Assembly (NCBI GenBank): GCA_016721305.1
Contig: JADKIH010000007.1
Location: forward strand, 62,001-126,000
Source: Bacteroidota bacterium
GTDB lineage: Bacteria; Bacteroidota; Bacteroidia; AKYH767-A; 2013-40CM-41-45
DNA length: 64,000 nucleotides
Reading direction: 5' to 3'
Shown: positions 9,017 through 19,574 of the stretch, piece by piece
How the letters are laid out: the number at the start of each line of letters is the position of its first letter
Position numbering within the stretch: the first letter of the stretch is position 1
The notes under the pieces: model-generated
Database searches by the model: none
Seen by the model: the letters and a program-made list of their open reading frames with translations, nothing else
What the model was told of the DNA's origin: nothing
Program-made: the position numbers and the translations under genes

Positions 9017-10393
9017 TCGGAAGTCTGTAAAAAAAATACGCTCAAACCGATTATTAAAAAACCGAAGGAAAAAAGTAGTTCCCTTTCCCGGAGTGCTTTC
9101 AACTCGTACATCGATACCATGAAAATCTGCTATCGTTTTTACAATTGGTAAACCCAATCCATAGCTCATTTCATCTTCCGGGCGGAATCTTTTGAAACGA
9201 TCAAAAATGAAAGGCAGCTGATCCTCAGAAATTCCGACACCCGTATCGGAGATGCGAATTTCGAAGCCGTAGTCTGACGGTAAACCTTCGATTATGATTT
9301 TTCCGTTTTCGGTATTGTATTTAATGGCATTCGAAACGAGATTAAACAGTAAAGTATGTACAAGAGATTTATTGCAAGGCGTATAGATAAAATCGGTTTT
9401 CCATTCGTTGACAATAGTTATTCCTTTTGACTGCACCCAATCTTCAAGCTCCTCTGAGATATCGCATCATCAGATTTAATTCAGCACTTTCGTTTTGGCA
9501 AATTGAGCGTTTTCAATTTTACTGATATACAACAGAGAACGAACAACCTTCGTCAATCGGGAAAACGTTTTTTGCGAATCAATCATTCTTTCAATCACAT
9601 GATCAGGCACAGCAGGATCATTGATTAGATTTTCAAGACGGTTTTTTAGAATAGAAATTGGAGTCAGGATTTCATGCGACACATTCATGATAAATTCCCT
9701 TTCCATTTCGAAAGTCACCTGAAGCTTGTGCATCATTTCATTGATGCTTTTATCGAGGTGAGCAAATTCAGAAGTTGATGATTTTACCGGAGTATAATCG
9801 TAAGCCCCCGGATGCTGAACATCTTTCAATTTTCTTTTTACAATTCTGTTGAAAGGTCTTTACAAGGAGGCCGGCAAAAGCAAAATCAGGAAAATGGAAA
9901 TGAGAACAACGGCAAGCATCATCAGAATTGAAAACCTGCGAATTGTAGTATTCAACTGGTCAACGGCACTAAGGCCTTCTCCAATCTCAATCGAGTAAAG
10001 TTGATTATCGTAAATAAAATGCCTGAGTAAGTAATCGGTATTTTACAACTTCACCACCAATAAGGCGTTCCGAATCTTCAATATGCGGATGATTAAAGTC
10101 GGTGGGATAGAAGACAAAGGCGAGATGCTCACAAATTCCTCTTTGAAGATGTTGTAATTATCAAAGCTGCAATCCTGATCGAGCGTAATTTCATCAAGTC
10201 CACCAAGCTGCACCATCTTCAGGGTCTTATCGAGCCGGGCAACCAAACGTTTATCCATGTGATCGTAAACAACTTTTTCGATCAGCACAGGCATAATAGC
10301 ACCAATGGCTAAAATGATAGCAGCCTTCGAGATGGCATTATAAAGAGCAAGTTTTACTTGTAGTTTCAATGGAGCGTTCCTTTGGGAGGACAA
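8978..10393 (-). CDS. Sensor histidine kinase, frameshifted
   Basis: Pieces in three frames give one kinase of roughly 460 residues: an N-terminal membrane helix (AIILAIGAIMPVLIE), a periplasmic segment of about 130 residues, a second helix (ILMMLAVVLISIFLILLLP), a phosphoacceptor helix with FIMNVSHEILTPISILKNR, then an ATPase domain with LLFNLVSNAIKYN, ISDTGVGISEDQLPFIFDRF and YGLGLPIVK. Breaks fall near 9455, 9860 and 10040. The written stop at 8978 follows a T6 run; one more T would give a stop near 9054, which would remove the overlap with the phospholipase-like gene. The start is TTG (10393 or 10369). It follows its response regulator by 3 bp. Confidence 0.85.
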
Positions 10394-10396
10394 TTA

Positions 10397-11073
10397 TCAC
10401 GTCATATTGAGGCGGTAACCGATTCCTCGAACGGTTTCGATGAAGTCTGAATTACCAAAGGCCGCCAATTTTTTGCGGAGGTTTTTCATGTGAACATCGA
10501 TGTAGTTTGATTCGTAATCTTCTTCCAGTACATCGCCCCAGATATGCTCCGTTAGTTGAATGCGTGTGATTACACGATTCTTATGCAAAGCCATATAGTG
10601 CAAAATATCGAATTCCTTCTTGGTAAGATTGATCACATTTTTCTCATGTGAAACCGTTCGGTTCTGAATGTCCATGGTATAATCATGGATTTGAATCGAA
10701 TTGTTTTTAAACCATGCTTACGACGAAGAATGGCTTGCATTCTGGCCTGAAGTTCCAGTAAAGAAAAAGGTTTTGCCAGATAATCGTCGGCGCCTAGATC
10801 GAGTCCTGTAATTCGATCGTCGATAGAACCTCTGGCAGTGAGAATAATAAAGGCCGCATCTTTGCCGGTTTCTTTTGCTTCTTTCAAAAGCTGGAATCCA
10901 TTGTATTCAGGAAGACCGATATCGAGAAGCACAAAATCGTAGGAGTTAACAAAGATTTTTTCTGATGCACTTTTACCATTGAAAGCGACATCACAATGAT
11001 AACCTTGTTTAGTCAGAAAGATTTCAATTTCATGTGAGAGCTGACGTTCATCCTCGACAATTAGTACATTCAT
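10397..11073 (-). CDS. OmpR-family response regulator, one frameshift
   Basis: The receiver domain starts MNVLIVEDERQLSHE (acidic pocket E7/D8), with phosphoacceptor Asp in DFVLLDIGLPEYNGF and the conserved Lys in DDYLAKPF. A one-base deletion in the A run near 10710 breaks the linker. The winged-helix DNA-binding domain follows, with NLTKKEFDILHYMALHKNR and ESNYIDVHMKNLRKKL, ending RGIGYRLNMT. Restored length is about 225 residues. It is the first gene of a two-gene operon with the sensor kinase. The target genes are unknown. Confidence 0.9.
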
Positions 11074-11108
11074 TGCATGTGTGATTAATGAGGTTCAAAA
11101 TAGCATAA

Positions 11109-12294
11109 TTAAGCGACTTCATTGATGGAATCCAGAATGATCCCGCTCGACTTTAGAATTTCTTCATCTGAAATAGTCAGAGGAGGAGCGATTCGAAGGC
11201 AATGCGGGCGAAAAGGAACCAATCTGTAATTAAACCTTTGTCATAGCACCTCAAGATTACTTCCTGATTTATTTTTTCATTGTCAAATTCAATGCAAAGT
11301 AGTAAGCCCTGACCTCTGACAGCTTTAATTTTCGGATGCGAAAGACTTTTCGAATCAATGCTTCTTTCTTTACAGCCTGAGTGGCTAAATCCATCTCTAA
11401 CAATAACGTTTAAAGCCGCAATAGATGCTGCACAGCAAACAGGATGTCCACCGAAAGTAGTCAGATGACCAAGAACAGGTTCATGAGTTAAAGCCTGCAT
11501 TTTTCGCGAGAGGCAATGAAAGCAGCCAGAGGCATACCGCCGCCAAAAGCTTTTCCGAGCAGAAGGATATCAGGAACAACATTCGTTTGCTTCGAAAGGC
11601 AAACAAAGAACCGGTGCGTCCCATACCGGTCTGGATTTCATCGAACACCAGCAATGCACCGGTTTCTTTGCATCGCGCAGCCAATTGTTCAAGAAAATCG
11701 CCTTCAGGCAAGATAATACCTGCCTCAGCTTGGATCGGTTCAACGAAAACGGCAGCTGTTTTTCGTCAATTAACGAGAGGCTTTCTGTATTGTTATAGTC
11801 GAGCATAATATGTCCCGACAACAAAGGTCGGAAAGCATTTTTCAACTCTTCATTTCCGCAAATACTCAGTGCACCCTGAGAACTTCCATGATATGCATTC
11901 CGGAAAGATGCAATCGAAGTGCGGCCTGTTAGTCGTTTAGCCAATTTCATAGCCCCTTCCGTTGCTTCCGTACCGCTATTGGTGAAATAAACTGAACTGA
12001 GTGAAGAAGGCAAGAGGAAGCGACCAATTCGGCCAACTGAATTTGAGGCGAGACAATGAACTCCCCATACACCATAAGATGCATGTGCTCATCTACTTGT
12101 TTGTGGATCGCTGCCAGAACTTCCGGATGCCTGTGTCCTAAACTGGATACCGAAATTCCCGAAATAAGGTCGATGTACTTTTTTCCTGACCGATCGATCA
12201 GATATACCCCTTCGGCACGATCGATATCGAGCATAGGAGGAAATTGACTGGTCTGGGCAAGATGTTGAAGGAAAATTTGTCGGCGTGACTGCAT
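11109..12294 (-). CDS. Class III pyridoxal-phosphate aminotransferase, multiply frameshifted
   Basis: The joined pieces give about 395 residues of the acetylornithine/ornithine/4-aminobutyrate aminotransferase family: the N-terminal SQFPPMLDIDRAEGVYLIDR, FTNSGTEATEGAMKLA (PLP phosphate binding), YHGSSQGALS, the cofactor-ring Asp in LLVFDEIQTGMGRTG, the Schiff-base Lys in LLLGKAFGGGMPLA, THEPVLGHLTTFGGHPV, and C-terminal ISDEEILKSSGIIL. At least four frame changes (near 11220, 11390, 11560-11610, 11770 and 12010). The stop is TAA at 11109-11111. It stands alone, so its substrate cannot be inferred; arginine or lysine metabolism is only a guess. Confidence 0.85.
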
Positions 12295-12318
12295 TGAAGG
12301 CGAAAAATACGCAAAAAA

Positions 12319-12621
12319 TCAAATAACCGACGAAATAGCATCTAAAACGGCAGCTTCGTTCGATTCCGGATCTGTTTTTCGCTGAAAGAAATGCTTTTTG
12401 ACTACCAAACCACGTACGGTAACACGGGTATGATGATCTTCCATAGGTTCCAACAGCAGGTCAACCTGAATCGTTGGCTTGAGAAAGGAGAAAGAGGTCG
12501 TTGCGCGAATGTTCCCTTTAACAGAATCAAAGTTCACAATTCTCATCTTCAATTTCGGCAAGACACCCTTTGTCCGGCGGAGCACTTTTTCGTACGGGTA
12601 CTGAAATACTGAGCATTTCAT
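12319..12621 (-). CDS. Conserved-looking hypothetical protein
   Basis: A 100-residue intact frame with good codon structure, starting MKCSVFQYPYEKVL and ending NEAAVLDAISSVI. It has alternating hydrophobic beta strands (GNIRATTSFSFLK, IQVDLLLEPM, HTRVTVRGLVV) and a basic middle, suggesting a small alpha/beta or SRPBCC-like cytoplasmic protein. No signal peptide or catalytic motif. It lies 24 bp upstream of the aminotransferase on the same strand and may be co-transcribed. Family not recognised. Confidence 0.6.
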   Translation of the reverse strand: MKCSVFQYPYEKVLRRTKGVLPKLKMRIVNFDSVKGNIRATTSFSFLKPTIQVDLLLEPMEDHHTRVTVRGLVVKKHFFQRKTDPESNEAAVLDAISSVI

Positions 12622-12986
12622 GAACTGATAGTTTTATGAAACCCAGGTGTGGCTTGGATCCGAAGTAAGATTCGATTAACACACTAAGGAACCATTAGTG
12701 TGGCAAAGAATGATCTGCCTGTATCACAAATATAACGGAGAATACCATTCCAATGCAAAAGCCGTTAAATAAATATTTATATCGCTTCAAACACCGAGTC
12801 CTCTGATTAGCCTTAAAAATGCCTGAACTTTATTCACATTGATTTTTTAAAAGTATTTGCATTTCACTACACCGACTGCCTGTGAATCTTGACCTTTGAA
12901 CAATGTTTCAGGCATTCTCACAATCAAGTGTAATCTCTCCGTGGAAGACAACTGAAACAGCAAGACCACTTTTAATTAACATACAC
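12622..12986. other. Intergenic region between divergent genes
   Basis: 365 bases with no supported gene. It holds one perfect inverted repeat (12680-12702) and otherwise AT-rich sequence containing the promoters of the divergent hypothetical gene and the S8 protease. Confidence 0.6.
12680..12702. promoter_or_regulatory. Inverted repeat, possible operator
   Basis: A perfect 8-base stem, CACACTAA and TTAGTGTG, around a 7-base centre GGAACCA. No T tract follows on either strand, and it lies between divergent genes, which favours a regulator binding site over a terminator. Confidence 0.35.
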
Positions 12987-15122
12987 ATGTCACACAAGTT
13001 ACTTCCTTTTTTCATTTTGCTCTCGACAATCTGTTTTGGTCAGGAGCATGTATCGATCAATATGTCGATGCGAAAAGAACATCAACGATCCGCAAAAGAG
13101 ATCCGTCACCACCGACATTCTCATCAAGGGAGACGTTTCGGAAATCGTTTCTTACATCAAGTCAATCAACGGAAAGATCAAAGGTTCGGCAGGAGATATT
13201 GTGATCGCCCGTCTTCCCTTTGGCAGCATTCCTTCGTTGCTGCAACAACCGTTCATTGAACAAATAGAAGGGAATACACATCACTACCAAACGATGAACG
13301 ACACCATGCGGATGCTTTGCAGGGTTAATGAAGTCTACGACGGTCAAACGCCGTTGGCTCAATCGTACACGGGCAATGGTGTCATCATGGGAATTATCGA
13401 TTCAGGTTTAGATTTGAATCATCCCGACTTCAAAGACAGCACCGGTCATACACGTGTAAAATGGTTATGGGATATGACAAAACCGGTGGCTTCAAATACA
13501 CCATCGTATGGTTATGGACAGGAGTGGAGCGGCGCCGACATTGATGCCGGCTTGGCTACTTCACATACGGGCGAGGATCAGTTTGGTCATGGAACTTATG
13601 TCACAGGAATCGCTGCGGGCAATGGACTTGCAACAGGTAACTGGCGAGGCGTAGCACCAAAAGTGATCTCATTATTGTTGGTTTTGATTTTGTGGCTGCC
13701 GACAATACACCCAGAATGGCGAATGCCGTTGAATATATTTTCAATAAGGCTCAGCAATTAGGGAAACCATGTGTTATCAATGCCTCACTCGGAGATTACA
13801 TCGGTTCACATGACGGACTCGATCTGGAATCGCAATACATCAGCAATCTCCTAAACCAACAGGCAGGAAGAGCGCTTGTTGCAGCAGCCGGAAATGTAGG
13901 GTGTTGTTTATCCTTTCCACATCAGCCACAATTCGGCGGTTGGCGATACATCTTTCAGCTGGTTCGTTTACAATGCCGGCTATGGCGGGGCGTACGTTCA
14001 GATTTATGCCGACACTGCAAATTTTAATTCGATTCGCTATTCAATTGGAGCCGACAAGGTATCTCCTTATTACGAATTTCGCGGTACCACCGCATACGAC
14101 GATATCTCCAACACTAAATACCTTGGTCACTCGCAATTTAATCGTGGGAGGAAATCGCCTTGGGATTATTCAGACCTTTGGCTCACTCAATGCGGAGTAT
14201 ATGAACTCGAAATTTTATTACACCCGACTCATCCGATTATTTCTGGCGATTCTCAACAACTGGCAACGGACAATACGACTCTTACTCATTCGACTGGCAA
14301 TGGCAGACCTTACGCAACGTCAGGTACTTATTGCCGATGGCACAATATATCACACCCGATACCAATCAATCTATCGTAAGTGGAATTGCCTGTCTCGACA
14401 ATGTAATTACCGTTGGAAATTATTACAACACCGATCGTCACGTCGATTACAACGGAGTACTTCAAATAACAGCTACCGACAAACCAAGTCAACTGGCAGA
14501 GAACAGTAGCCGTGGTCCTACACGCGACGGACGTATTAAGCCCGAAATCGTCGCTCCCGGTCACCATATCTTATCAGATGGTGTATTGACTATTATCCCC
14601 GGACTCATCAGTGCACAGCCTTATAAAGTCTCACAGGATGGTTTTCACGTAACCGGTGGAGGAACATCGGCTTCGGCCCCTGTTGCAGGTTGCTGCGCTT
14701 TATTTGGAACAAAATCCGACAGCCAATTGGGCAGATATTAAAAATGCTCTGATCGGTTGTGCACAGCAAGACACATTTACGTGGGGACCATACCCGAACA
14801 ACGCATGGGGTTACGGGAAAGCTGATGCATTCGGATCACTCACGACTTGTGGTTTTGTCGGAATACCGGATATGGAAACCACACAGCTTATCCATCTGTT
14901 TCCAAATCCGGCACACAACGAACTCTCGATTTCTACTTCTGAAAATTTACGGGATCATTCAATCATCATTACCGATATTCTCGGAAAATCGTTTTAGAAA
15001 CCAAAGCTACAGGAACTCACACAACGGTATCGCTCAAGAACATGAACGATGGAATTTATTTTGTCCGAATGAATAATGCAGGAGATTATATCATAAAACG
15101 CTTCGAAAAAGTTGAAAATTAA
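12987..15122 (+). CDS. Secreted S8 (subtilisin-like) peptidase with T9SS sorting domain, frameshifted
   Basis: About 710 residues when restored. It has a signal peptide (MSHKLLPFFILLSTICFGQ), a prodomain-like segment, then the catalytic triad: Asp in IMGIIDSGLDLNHPDF, His in DQFGHGTYVTGIAAG, Ser in GGGTSASAPVAG. A C-terminal type A T9SS domain begins LFPNPAHNELSIS and, after a last frameshift at 14995, ends DGIYFVRMNNAGDYIIKRF. The frame changes near 13070, 13660, 13895, 14325, 14695 and 14995, all without loss of homology. Predicted cell-surface or secreted protease exported through Sec and then T9SS. I choose the ATG at 12987 because it begins the signal peptide. Confidence 0.88.
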
Positions 15123-15152
15123 GATTTCAGCCATACCCACCAAACTAGAAAT

Positions 15153-16172
15153 ATGCTTTTTCCGACAGATGAAATAAATCGACTGAAGGATGTACTTAGT
15201 AAAGCAGGAAAAATAGTCATCACTACTCACCATCGTCCTGATGGCGACGCTATGGGATCTTCACTCGGACTTTACAATTACTTTTCTAAAAAGGAATTAA
15301 AGCAACGGTAGTAACTCCCGAGCGATTACCCCGATTTTTTGAATTGGCTACCCGGGAATTCATCCGTTGTCAGTTATGATAAGAATCCTGAGCAGGCAAA
15401 GAATCTTTTGCAATCTGCCGACCTCGTTTTTTGCCTCGACTTCAACTGGCTTGCTCGAATAGAAGGTTTGGAGCAGAGTGTCAGGACTTCAGCTTCTCCG
15501 AAAGTTCTCATTGATCATCATCTGGATCCGGAGCAAGTGTTCGACTTCATGTTTTCCTACAGCGACGCTTGTTCCACCTGCGAATTGGTTTATCGATTTA
15601 TCGTGGCGATGGGCGACAAAACGAATATCAATAAAGAAATCGCAGAATGTCTTTACTGTGGGATAATGACTGACACAAATTCGTTTCGTTATTCATCGAT
15701 GAAGGCCGATGTCCATCGTATTGTAGCCGACTTGATGGAAGCAGGAGCTGTGAATTATCTGATTCACGAAAGAATATACGACACCAGCACGGAGAATCGG
15801 TTGAGGTTAATGGGTTATTCGCTCAAGGAAAAATTAGTTGTACTTCCTGAATTCAATACAGCCTATATTTCTTTATCCGAAGCAGAACTGAGCATGTTTA
15901 ATTTCAGGAGTGGCGATACAGAAGGATTAGTCAATTATGCTCTCAGCATAGATGGTATCAAGATGGCAGCATTTTTCTCAGATCGCGACGGAATGATAAA
16001 AATCTCTTTCCGAAGCAAAGGCGATTTTTCGGTAAAAGAACTTTCTGCCCGATTCTTTGGCGGCGGAGGTCATCGAAATGCAGCGGGAGGAATGTCGAAA
16101 GAGTCGCTTCACGATGCAGTAAAGAAATTTATAGAAATACTTCCACTTTATCGTTCTCAATTAAACGGCTGA
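15153..16172 (+). CDS. DHH/DHHA1 phosphoesterase, NrnA-like oligoribonuclease/pAp phosphatase, one frameshift
   Basis: About 339 residues. The first 45 codons (with ITTHHRPDGDAMGSS, the DHH-type metal site) are separated from the rest by a one-base deletion near 15290 in SKKGIKATVV. The remainder carries LVFCLDFNW, DHH in VLIDHHLDPEQ, GIMTDTNSFRY, and the C-terminal DHHA1 motif FFGGGGHRNAAGG. NrnA-type enzymes degrade 2-5 nt RNAs and 3'-phosphoadenosine 5'-phosphate. It sits 4 bp before the FKBP lipoprotein gene, an arrangement fitting an operon. Confidence 0.88.
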
Positions 16173-16176
16173 CAGG

Positions 16177-16716
16177 ATGAATAAGCTAATTATTATATTT
16201 TCACTCCTGCTTCTGACATCGTCATGCAAACAAAAACCAACACCTCCGACAAATATTATGAACGAGGACAGCATGAAAGTGCATCTGGAAAATGCCAATC
16301 AAATTCTCGTTCATAAAGAATCAGGTATGATCGACGAATTTGTAAAGCGCCATGCATTTGCAGTTGAGCGAACCGGTACCGGACTTAGGATTGGTATTTA
16401 CAAACATGGAAAAGGAAAAAACAGTCCGATTATTCACGATGAAGTTGTAATCGCCTGCAGGGTATTTCTGCTCGATGGCACTTTGTGTTATGAAGCCGAT
16501 AGCCTGAAACCATTTCATTTTAAAATAGGCGAGGGGCGTTCATCAAACGGACTCGAAGAAGGCTTAATGAAAATGGTTGAAGGTGACAAAGCACATCTGG
16601 TTGTCCCCATGCATTTAGGTTACGGCCTGTCGGGCGATGGAGAAAAAATTCCTCCTGCTGCGGCACTGTATTATGACGTTGAATTATTAAAAGTAAATAT
16701 TCCATTCCAAAATTAA
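16177..16716 (+). CDS. FKBP-type peptidyl-prolyl isomerase lipoprotein, GldI-like
   Basis: A 179-residue lipoprotein with lipobox LLLLTSSC near residue 17 and a C-terminal FKBP domain: FHFKIGEGRSSNGLEEGLMKM, then LVVPMHLGYGLSGDGEKIPP and the closing strand ALYYDVELLKV. Size and layout resemble GldI, the FKBP-like lipoprotein needed for gliding motility/T9SS in Flavobacterium, but orthology is an inference. Predicted to fold proteins in the periplasm, anchored to a membrane. It follows nrnA by 4 bp and precedes a second FKBP gene. Confidence 0.82.
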   Translation: MNKLIIIFSLLLLTSSCKQKPTPPTNIMNEDSMKVHLENANQILVHKESGMIDEFVKRHAFAVERTGTGLRIGIYKHGKGKNSPIIHDEVVIACRVFLLDGTLCYEADSLKPFHFKIGEGRSSNGLEEGLMKMVEGDKAHLVVPMHLGYGLSGDGEKIPPAAALYYDVELLKVNIPFQN

Positions 16717-16792
16717 AATACGAGAAGAGAATGGTATATCCCGTAGGGATCTAATCACAATTATTTCGTATTTTCAACTAAGAGACGTATAA

Positions 16793-17716
16793 ATGAAAAA
16801 ATGGTTACCGGCAATCATTCTTGCCATCGTAGTTTTTGCTTGTAAGGAAAAAGGAAGCGAATTAAAAACCGGTTCCGGTTACAAATATATTCTCTACACA
16901 AAATCCACCGGTCCTAAAGTTAAGTTAGGCGATTACATCACCATTGAAATGGTGTACAAGAATTCGAAGGATTCAATACTTTTCGATTCGCGCAATGCTA
17001 ACGTTCCGCTGCGATTTCAACTCGACAAAATTCCATTCATAGGTAGTTTGGAAGACGGCTTAACAAATCTGGCGGCAAATGACAGCGCAACTTTCTTCGT
17101 TCCGGCAGATTCGCTATACAATTACTTATACCGGGGCAAAGGAATTTCTTCCATTGCTCAAAATCAAACAGCATTCCTGGAAGGAACTTTAATTCGCTTC
17201 GATGTAAAAGTCGTTAAAATTCAATCCTACGAAGAAGCCGAGCTTGAAATCGAATTAAAGATGAGTGAAAAGGAAAAGAAGGAAAGAGCAGCCCTGAATA
17301 AGTATCTCTTCGATAACGGCATTAAGGAAAAACCGGATTCGAGTGGTTATTACATGATCATCCACGAAATGGGCAAAGGGGAGAGCGTCGATAGCGGAAA
17401 AATTGTTACCGTTGAATACGAAGGAAGATTTCTCGATGGGAAAGTTTTCGATGGTACAAAGAAAGCAGGACATCCATATCGCTTTGTTTCAGGAGCACAT
17501 CACGTAATCTTAGGCTGGGAACTGGCAATGAAGAAGCTAAAAACAGGTTCTAAGGTTACTTTAATTGTTCCATCCAGACTTGCCTATGGTGAAGAAGGGA
17601 TCAGACGTCCGAAAGACGGAACGTACATCGTACCACCATATACTTCTCTGATATTTGATATTGAAATTGTTTCCGCCGAAGATCTACCTGCAGTGAGTGG
17701 AATCTCACCACAATAA
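16793..17716 (+). CDS. Two-domain FKBP-type peptidyl-prolyl isomerase lipoprotein
   Basis: A 307-residue lipoprotein (MKKWLPAIILAIVVFAC, lipid Cys at 17). The first FKBP-like domain (about 45-150) is degenerate. The second (about 185-295) is canonical: GKIVTVEYEGRFLDGKVFDG, ILGWELAMKKLKTGSKVTLI, SRLAYGEEGI, PPYTSLIFDIEIV. A charged helical linker (EEAELEIELKMSEKEKKERA) connects them. Likely a periplasmic chaperone/isomerase with dimer-like domain arrangement. It lies 76 bp after the GldI-like gene, so the two may be one unit with nrnA. Confidence 0.87.
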   Translation: MKKWLPAIILAIVVFACKEKGSELKTGSGYKYILYTKSTGPKVKLGDYITIEMVYKNSKDSILFDSRNANVPLRFQLDKIPFIGSLEDGLTNLAANDSATFFVPADSLYNYLYRGKGISSIAQNQTAFLEGTLIRFDVKVVKIQSYEEAELEIELKMSEKEKKERAALNKYLFDNGIKEKPDSSGYYMIIHEMGKGESVDSGKIVTVEYEGRFLDGKVFDGTKKAGHPYRFVSGAHHVILGWELAMKKLKTGSKVTLIVPSRLAYGEEGIRRPKDGTYIVPPYTSLIFDIEIVSAEDLPAVSGISPQ

Positions 17717-17724
17717 AGCTACAT

Positions 17725-18294
17725 TCATTTTCGGGTTTGAACTACGATTGTGCCGCCGATATAATCGTGAAGAGCGCGATGTTTCTTCGTCATCAATGCA
17801 ACGATACCATCAACTATACTCACCAAGAATATTGTTCGGTTAAATGCAGTGAACATTCCGGAGTTTTTCATCATTTCAAAATAACCAAGTAAGGAATGCA
17901 TGCTTGAAAAGTCGGGGCGATTAAAGACCAGAAATGTGATCAGAGAAGATAAGATGTTTGGGATGAGATAAAATACATTTCGCAGTAAAATACGGCTCAA
18001 CTTTGCTTTCTTGTGTTTATAATTGAGTACCGTCAGATGCATGGCCATTTTTCCAATCGTGGCCCCGAAAGAATATTCGAAAAACGGTTTGTATACAACG
18101 GAAAGAATAGAAGTCCCAAGCAGCAACGGAACATTTTTCCAAATTGTGATATTGAAATACTGAATAGGTATGGTTATTATACTTAGAAAAATAATATCGA
18201 TGGCCAAGGCACTAAGGCGTGTCCATACGCCCGGAATCACAGCTTGCTGTTGTCCCTCTTTGACAAATGTATCATCGATAATAAGGTTATTCAT
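17725..18294 (-). CDS. RDD-family membrane protein
   Basis: A 189-residue integral membrane protein. The RDD family hallmark appears as an Arg in WTRLSALAIDIIFLS and the two Asp positions in the helices, ending with ALMTKKHRALHDYIGGTIVV, the typical conserved C-terminus. Three to four membrane helices. Function of the family is unsettled (ion or small-molecule transport proposed). Convergent with the FKBP operon. Intact. Confidence 0.8.
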   Translation of the reverse strand: MNNLIIDDTFVKEGQQQAVIPGVWTRLSALAIDIIFLSIITIPIQYFNITIWKNVPLLLGTSILSVVYKPFFEYSFGATIGKMAMHLTVLNYKHKKAKLSRILLRNVFYLIPNILSSLITFLVFNRPDFSSMHSLLGYFEMMKNSGMFTAFNRTIFLVSIVDGIVALMTKKHRALHDYIGGTIVVQTRK

Positions 18295-18621
18295 TCCTTA
18301 CTTTTTTATCAAAGATACATCGCGTACATATTTTAGGAGCTGAAATGCGTCAATTTTATTCACTTTCAATGCTCATTACTTTTGTTAAAAACTATGTCGC
18401 TGGACTCTGCAGAATCCCATTTCAATCCCTAATTTTAGGATAAATCCAAGTCTAAAGCTTCGGAATATGGCTATTTTAGGGCTATTGCAGGAAACATATT
18501 TTTCATTCAGTATGTACAAATGCCTGTTCAGTCATTCAATTTCCTTGTCCGGATTGAATAATTATTATTTTAGCCTGTTTTAGCGTATTTTTACTGTAAT
18601 ATTACCTCTGAGTCAATTCCA
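18295..18621. other. Intergenic region between divergent genes
   Basis: 327 bases, AT-rich, with no supported gene. It contains the RDD promoter element at 18310 and several TTTTAG words (near 18331, 18434, 18474 and 18582) of no clear meaning. A 32-codon frame from 18347 lacks any support. Confidence 0.5.
18310..18317 (-). promoter_or_regulatory. Bacteroidota -7 promoter element for the RDD gene
   Basis: CAAAGATA on the plus strand reads TATCTTTG on the minus strand, an exact TAnnTTTG match, 16 bases before the RDD start. Confidence 0.5.
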
Positions 18622-19045
18622 ATGAGTAAAATGCCTAGTCGCTTAATTTTGGTTGTAGCCCTTTTTACCGGGATTAACTTTCTTGTCATCCTGCAAGAAA
18701 GATAAAGGGTCATCGACACCCATTAATGGCATTATCATAACCGGGACATGGAAAATTGATTACTGTGTCGAAGATCAGGTTGATGAAGCCTATCTATTCG
18801 AACATTACACATTTGTATTCAATACCGACGGCGTTTTAACAGCTGCCAGTGATACTAATACTACGGTTGGCTCCTGGCATGCCGATGATGATGGTGTGAA
18901 TGAAATCCACATCGATCTTGGTCACAATCCACCGCTAAATTATCTTACCAAAGACTGGATCATTAAAGCAGCCCAATCAAATACCATAGAATTGGTTGAT
19001 GACGATTCTCACGGTGATATGGAAGTTCATTTTAAGCGTCAATAA
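18622..19045 (+). CDS. Small lipoprotein, lipocalin-like, one frameshift
   Basis: An ATG at 18622 gives a signal peptide (MSKMPSRLILVVALFTGI). One base is lost or gained in the TT/T run near 18680, after which the lipobox FLSSCKKDKGSS and the mature protein follow to 19045. The mature part has a GTWKIDYCVEDQ strand, HYTFVFNTDGVLTAAS and TTVGSWHADDDGVNEIHIDL, a beta pattern like small lipocalin-type lipoproteins of Bacteroidota. About 140 residues. Outer-membrane-anchored; ligand unknown. Convergent with the GNAT gene. Confidence 0.65.
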
Positions 19046-19049
19046 TAGC

Positions 19050-19563
19050 TTAAACTTCCAAAGCCATATAAATAAGGTCTTCGTAAACGCCGTCACTCAT
19101 TTTGACGGCTTTTTTTTGTCTTCCCTCGAAAATAAATCCTAATTTCTCGTAGACATGAATCGCCCTCTCATTAGATGCAAAACACAGAGGATAACCTTTT
19201 CGACACTTGGATTCTTCCGTGCCCATTCATAAAAAAACTGTCGAGCATTTTTTGCCCGATTTTTTTATCCTGAGACCCGGGACGGACACTGATTCCAAAT
19301 TCACCGGTATGTGCCAGACGTTTTCTCTTTTTAGTTTTAAAATCGAGTACGCCGACAATCTTCTGTTCCAATTCGGCAACAATCAGAATGGCATCCGGAT
19401 CTTGCTCATAATCCTTGATCCAAGCGCTTTGTTGTTCCGGATTCAGTAGAAGTTCTTCGGGCAAGGAGATTACAAATCGGGTTTCGGCTACAATGGTTTC
19501 CTCCAGGAAATCGCGAATTCCGGCAGCATCAGTTACAAGAGCGGGGCGAATAATTAAGGACAC
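19050..19563 (-). CDS. GNAT-family N-acetyltransferase, one frameshift
   Basis: About 171 residues after joining two frames at an A7 run near 19231-19237. The first part has LIIRPALVTDAAGIRDFLEE, the beta4 strand VGVLDFKTKKRKR and the acetyl-CoA loop ISVRPGSQDKKIGQKMLDSF. The second part (VEKVILCVFASNERAIHVYE, KLGFIFEGRQ) is the standard GNAT C-terminus. The start is GTG at 19563. Resembles RimI/RimL-like acetyltransferases; the acceptor is unknown. Confidence 0.82.
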
Positions 19564-19574
19564 GAGGTAAAAAT

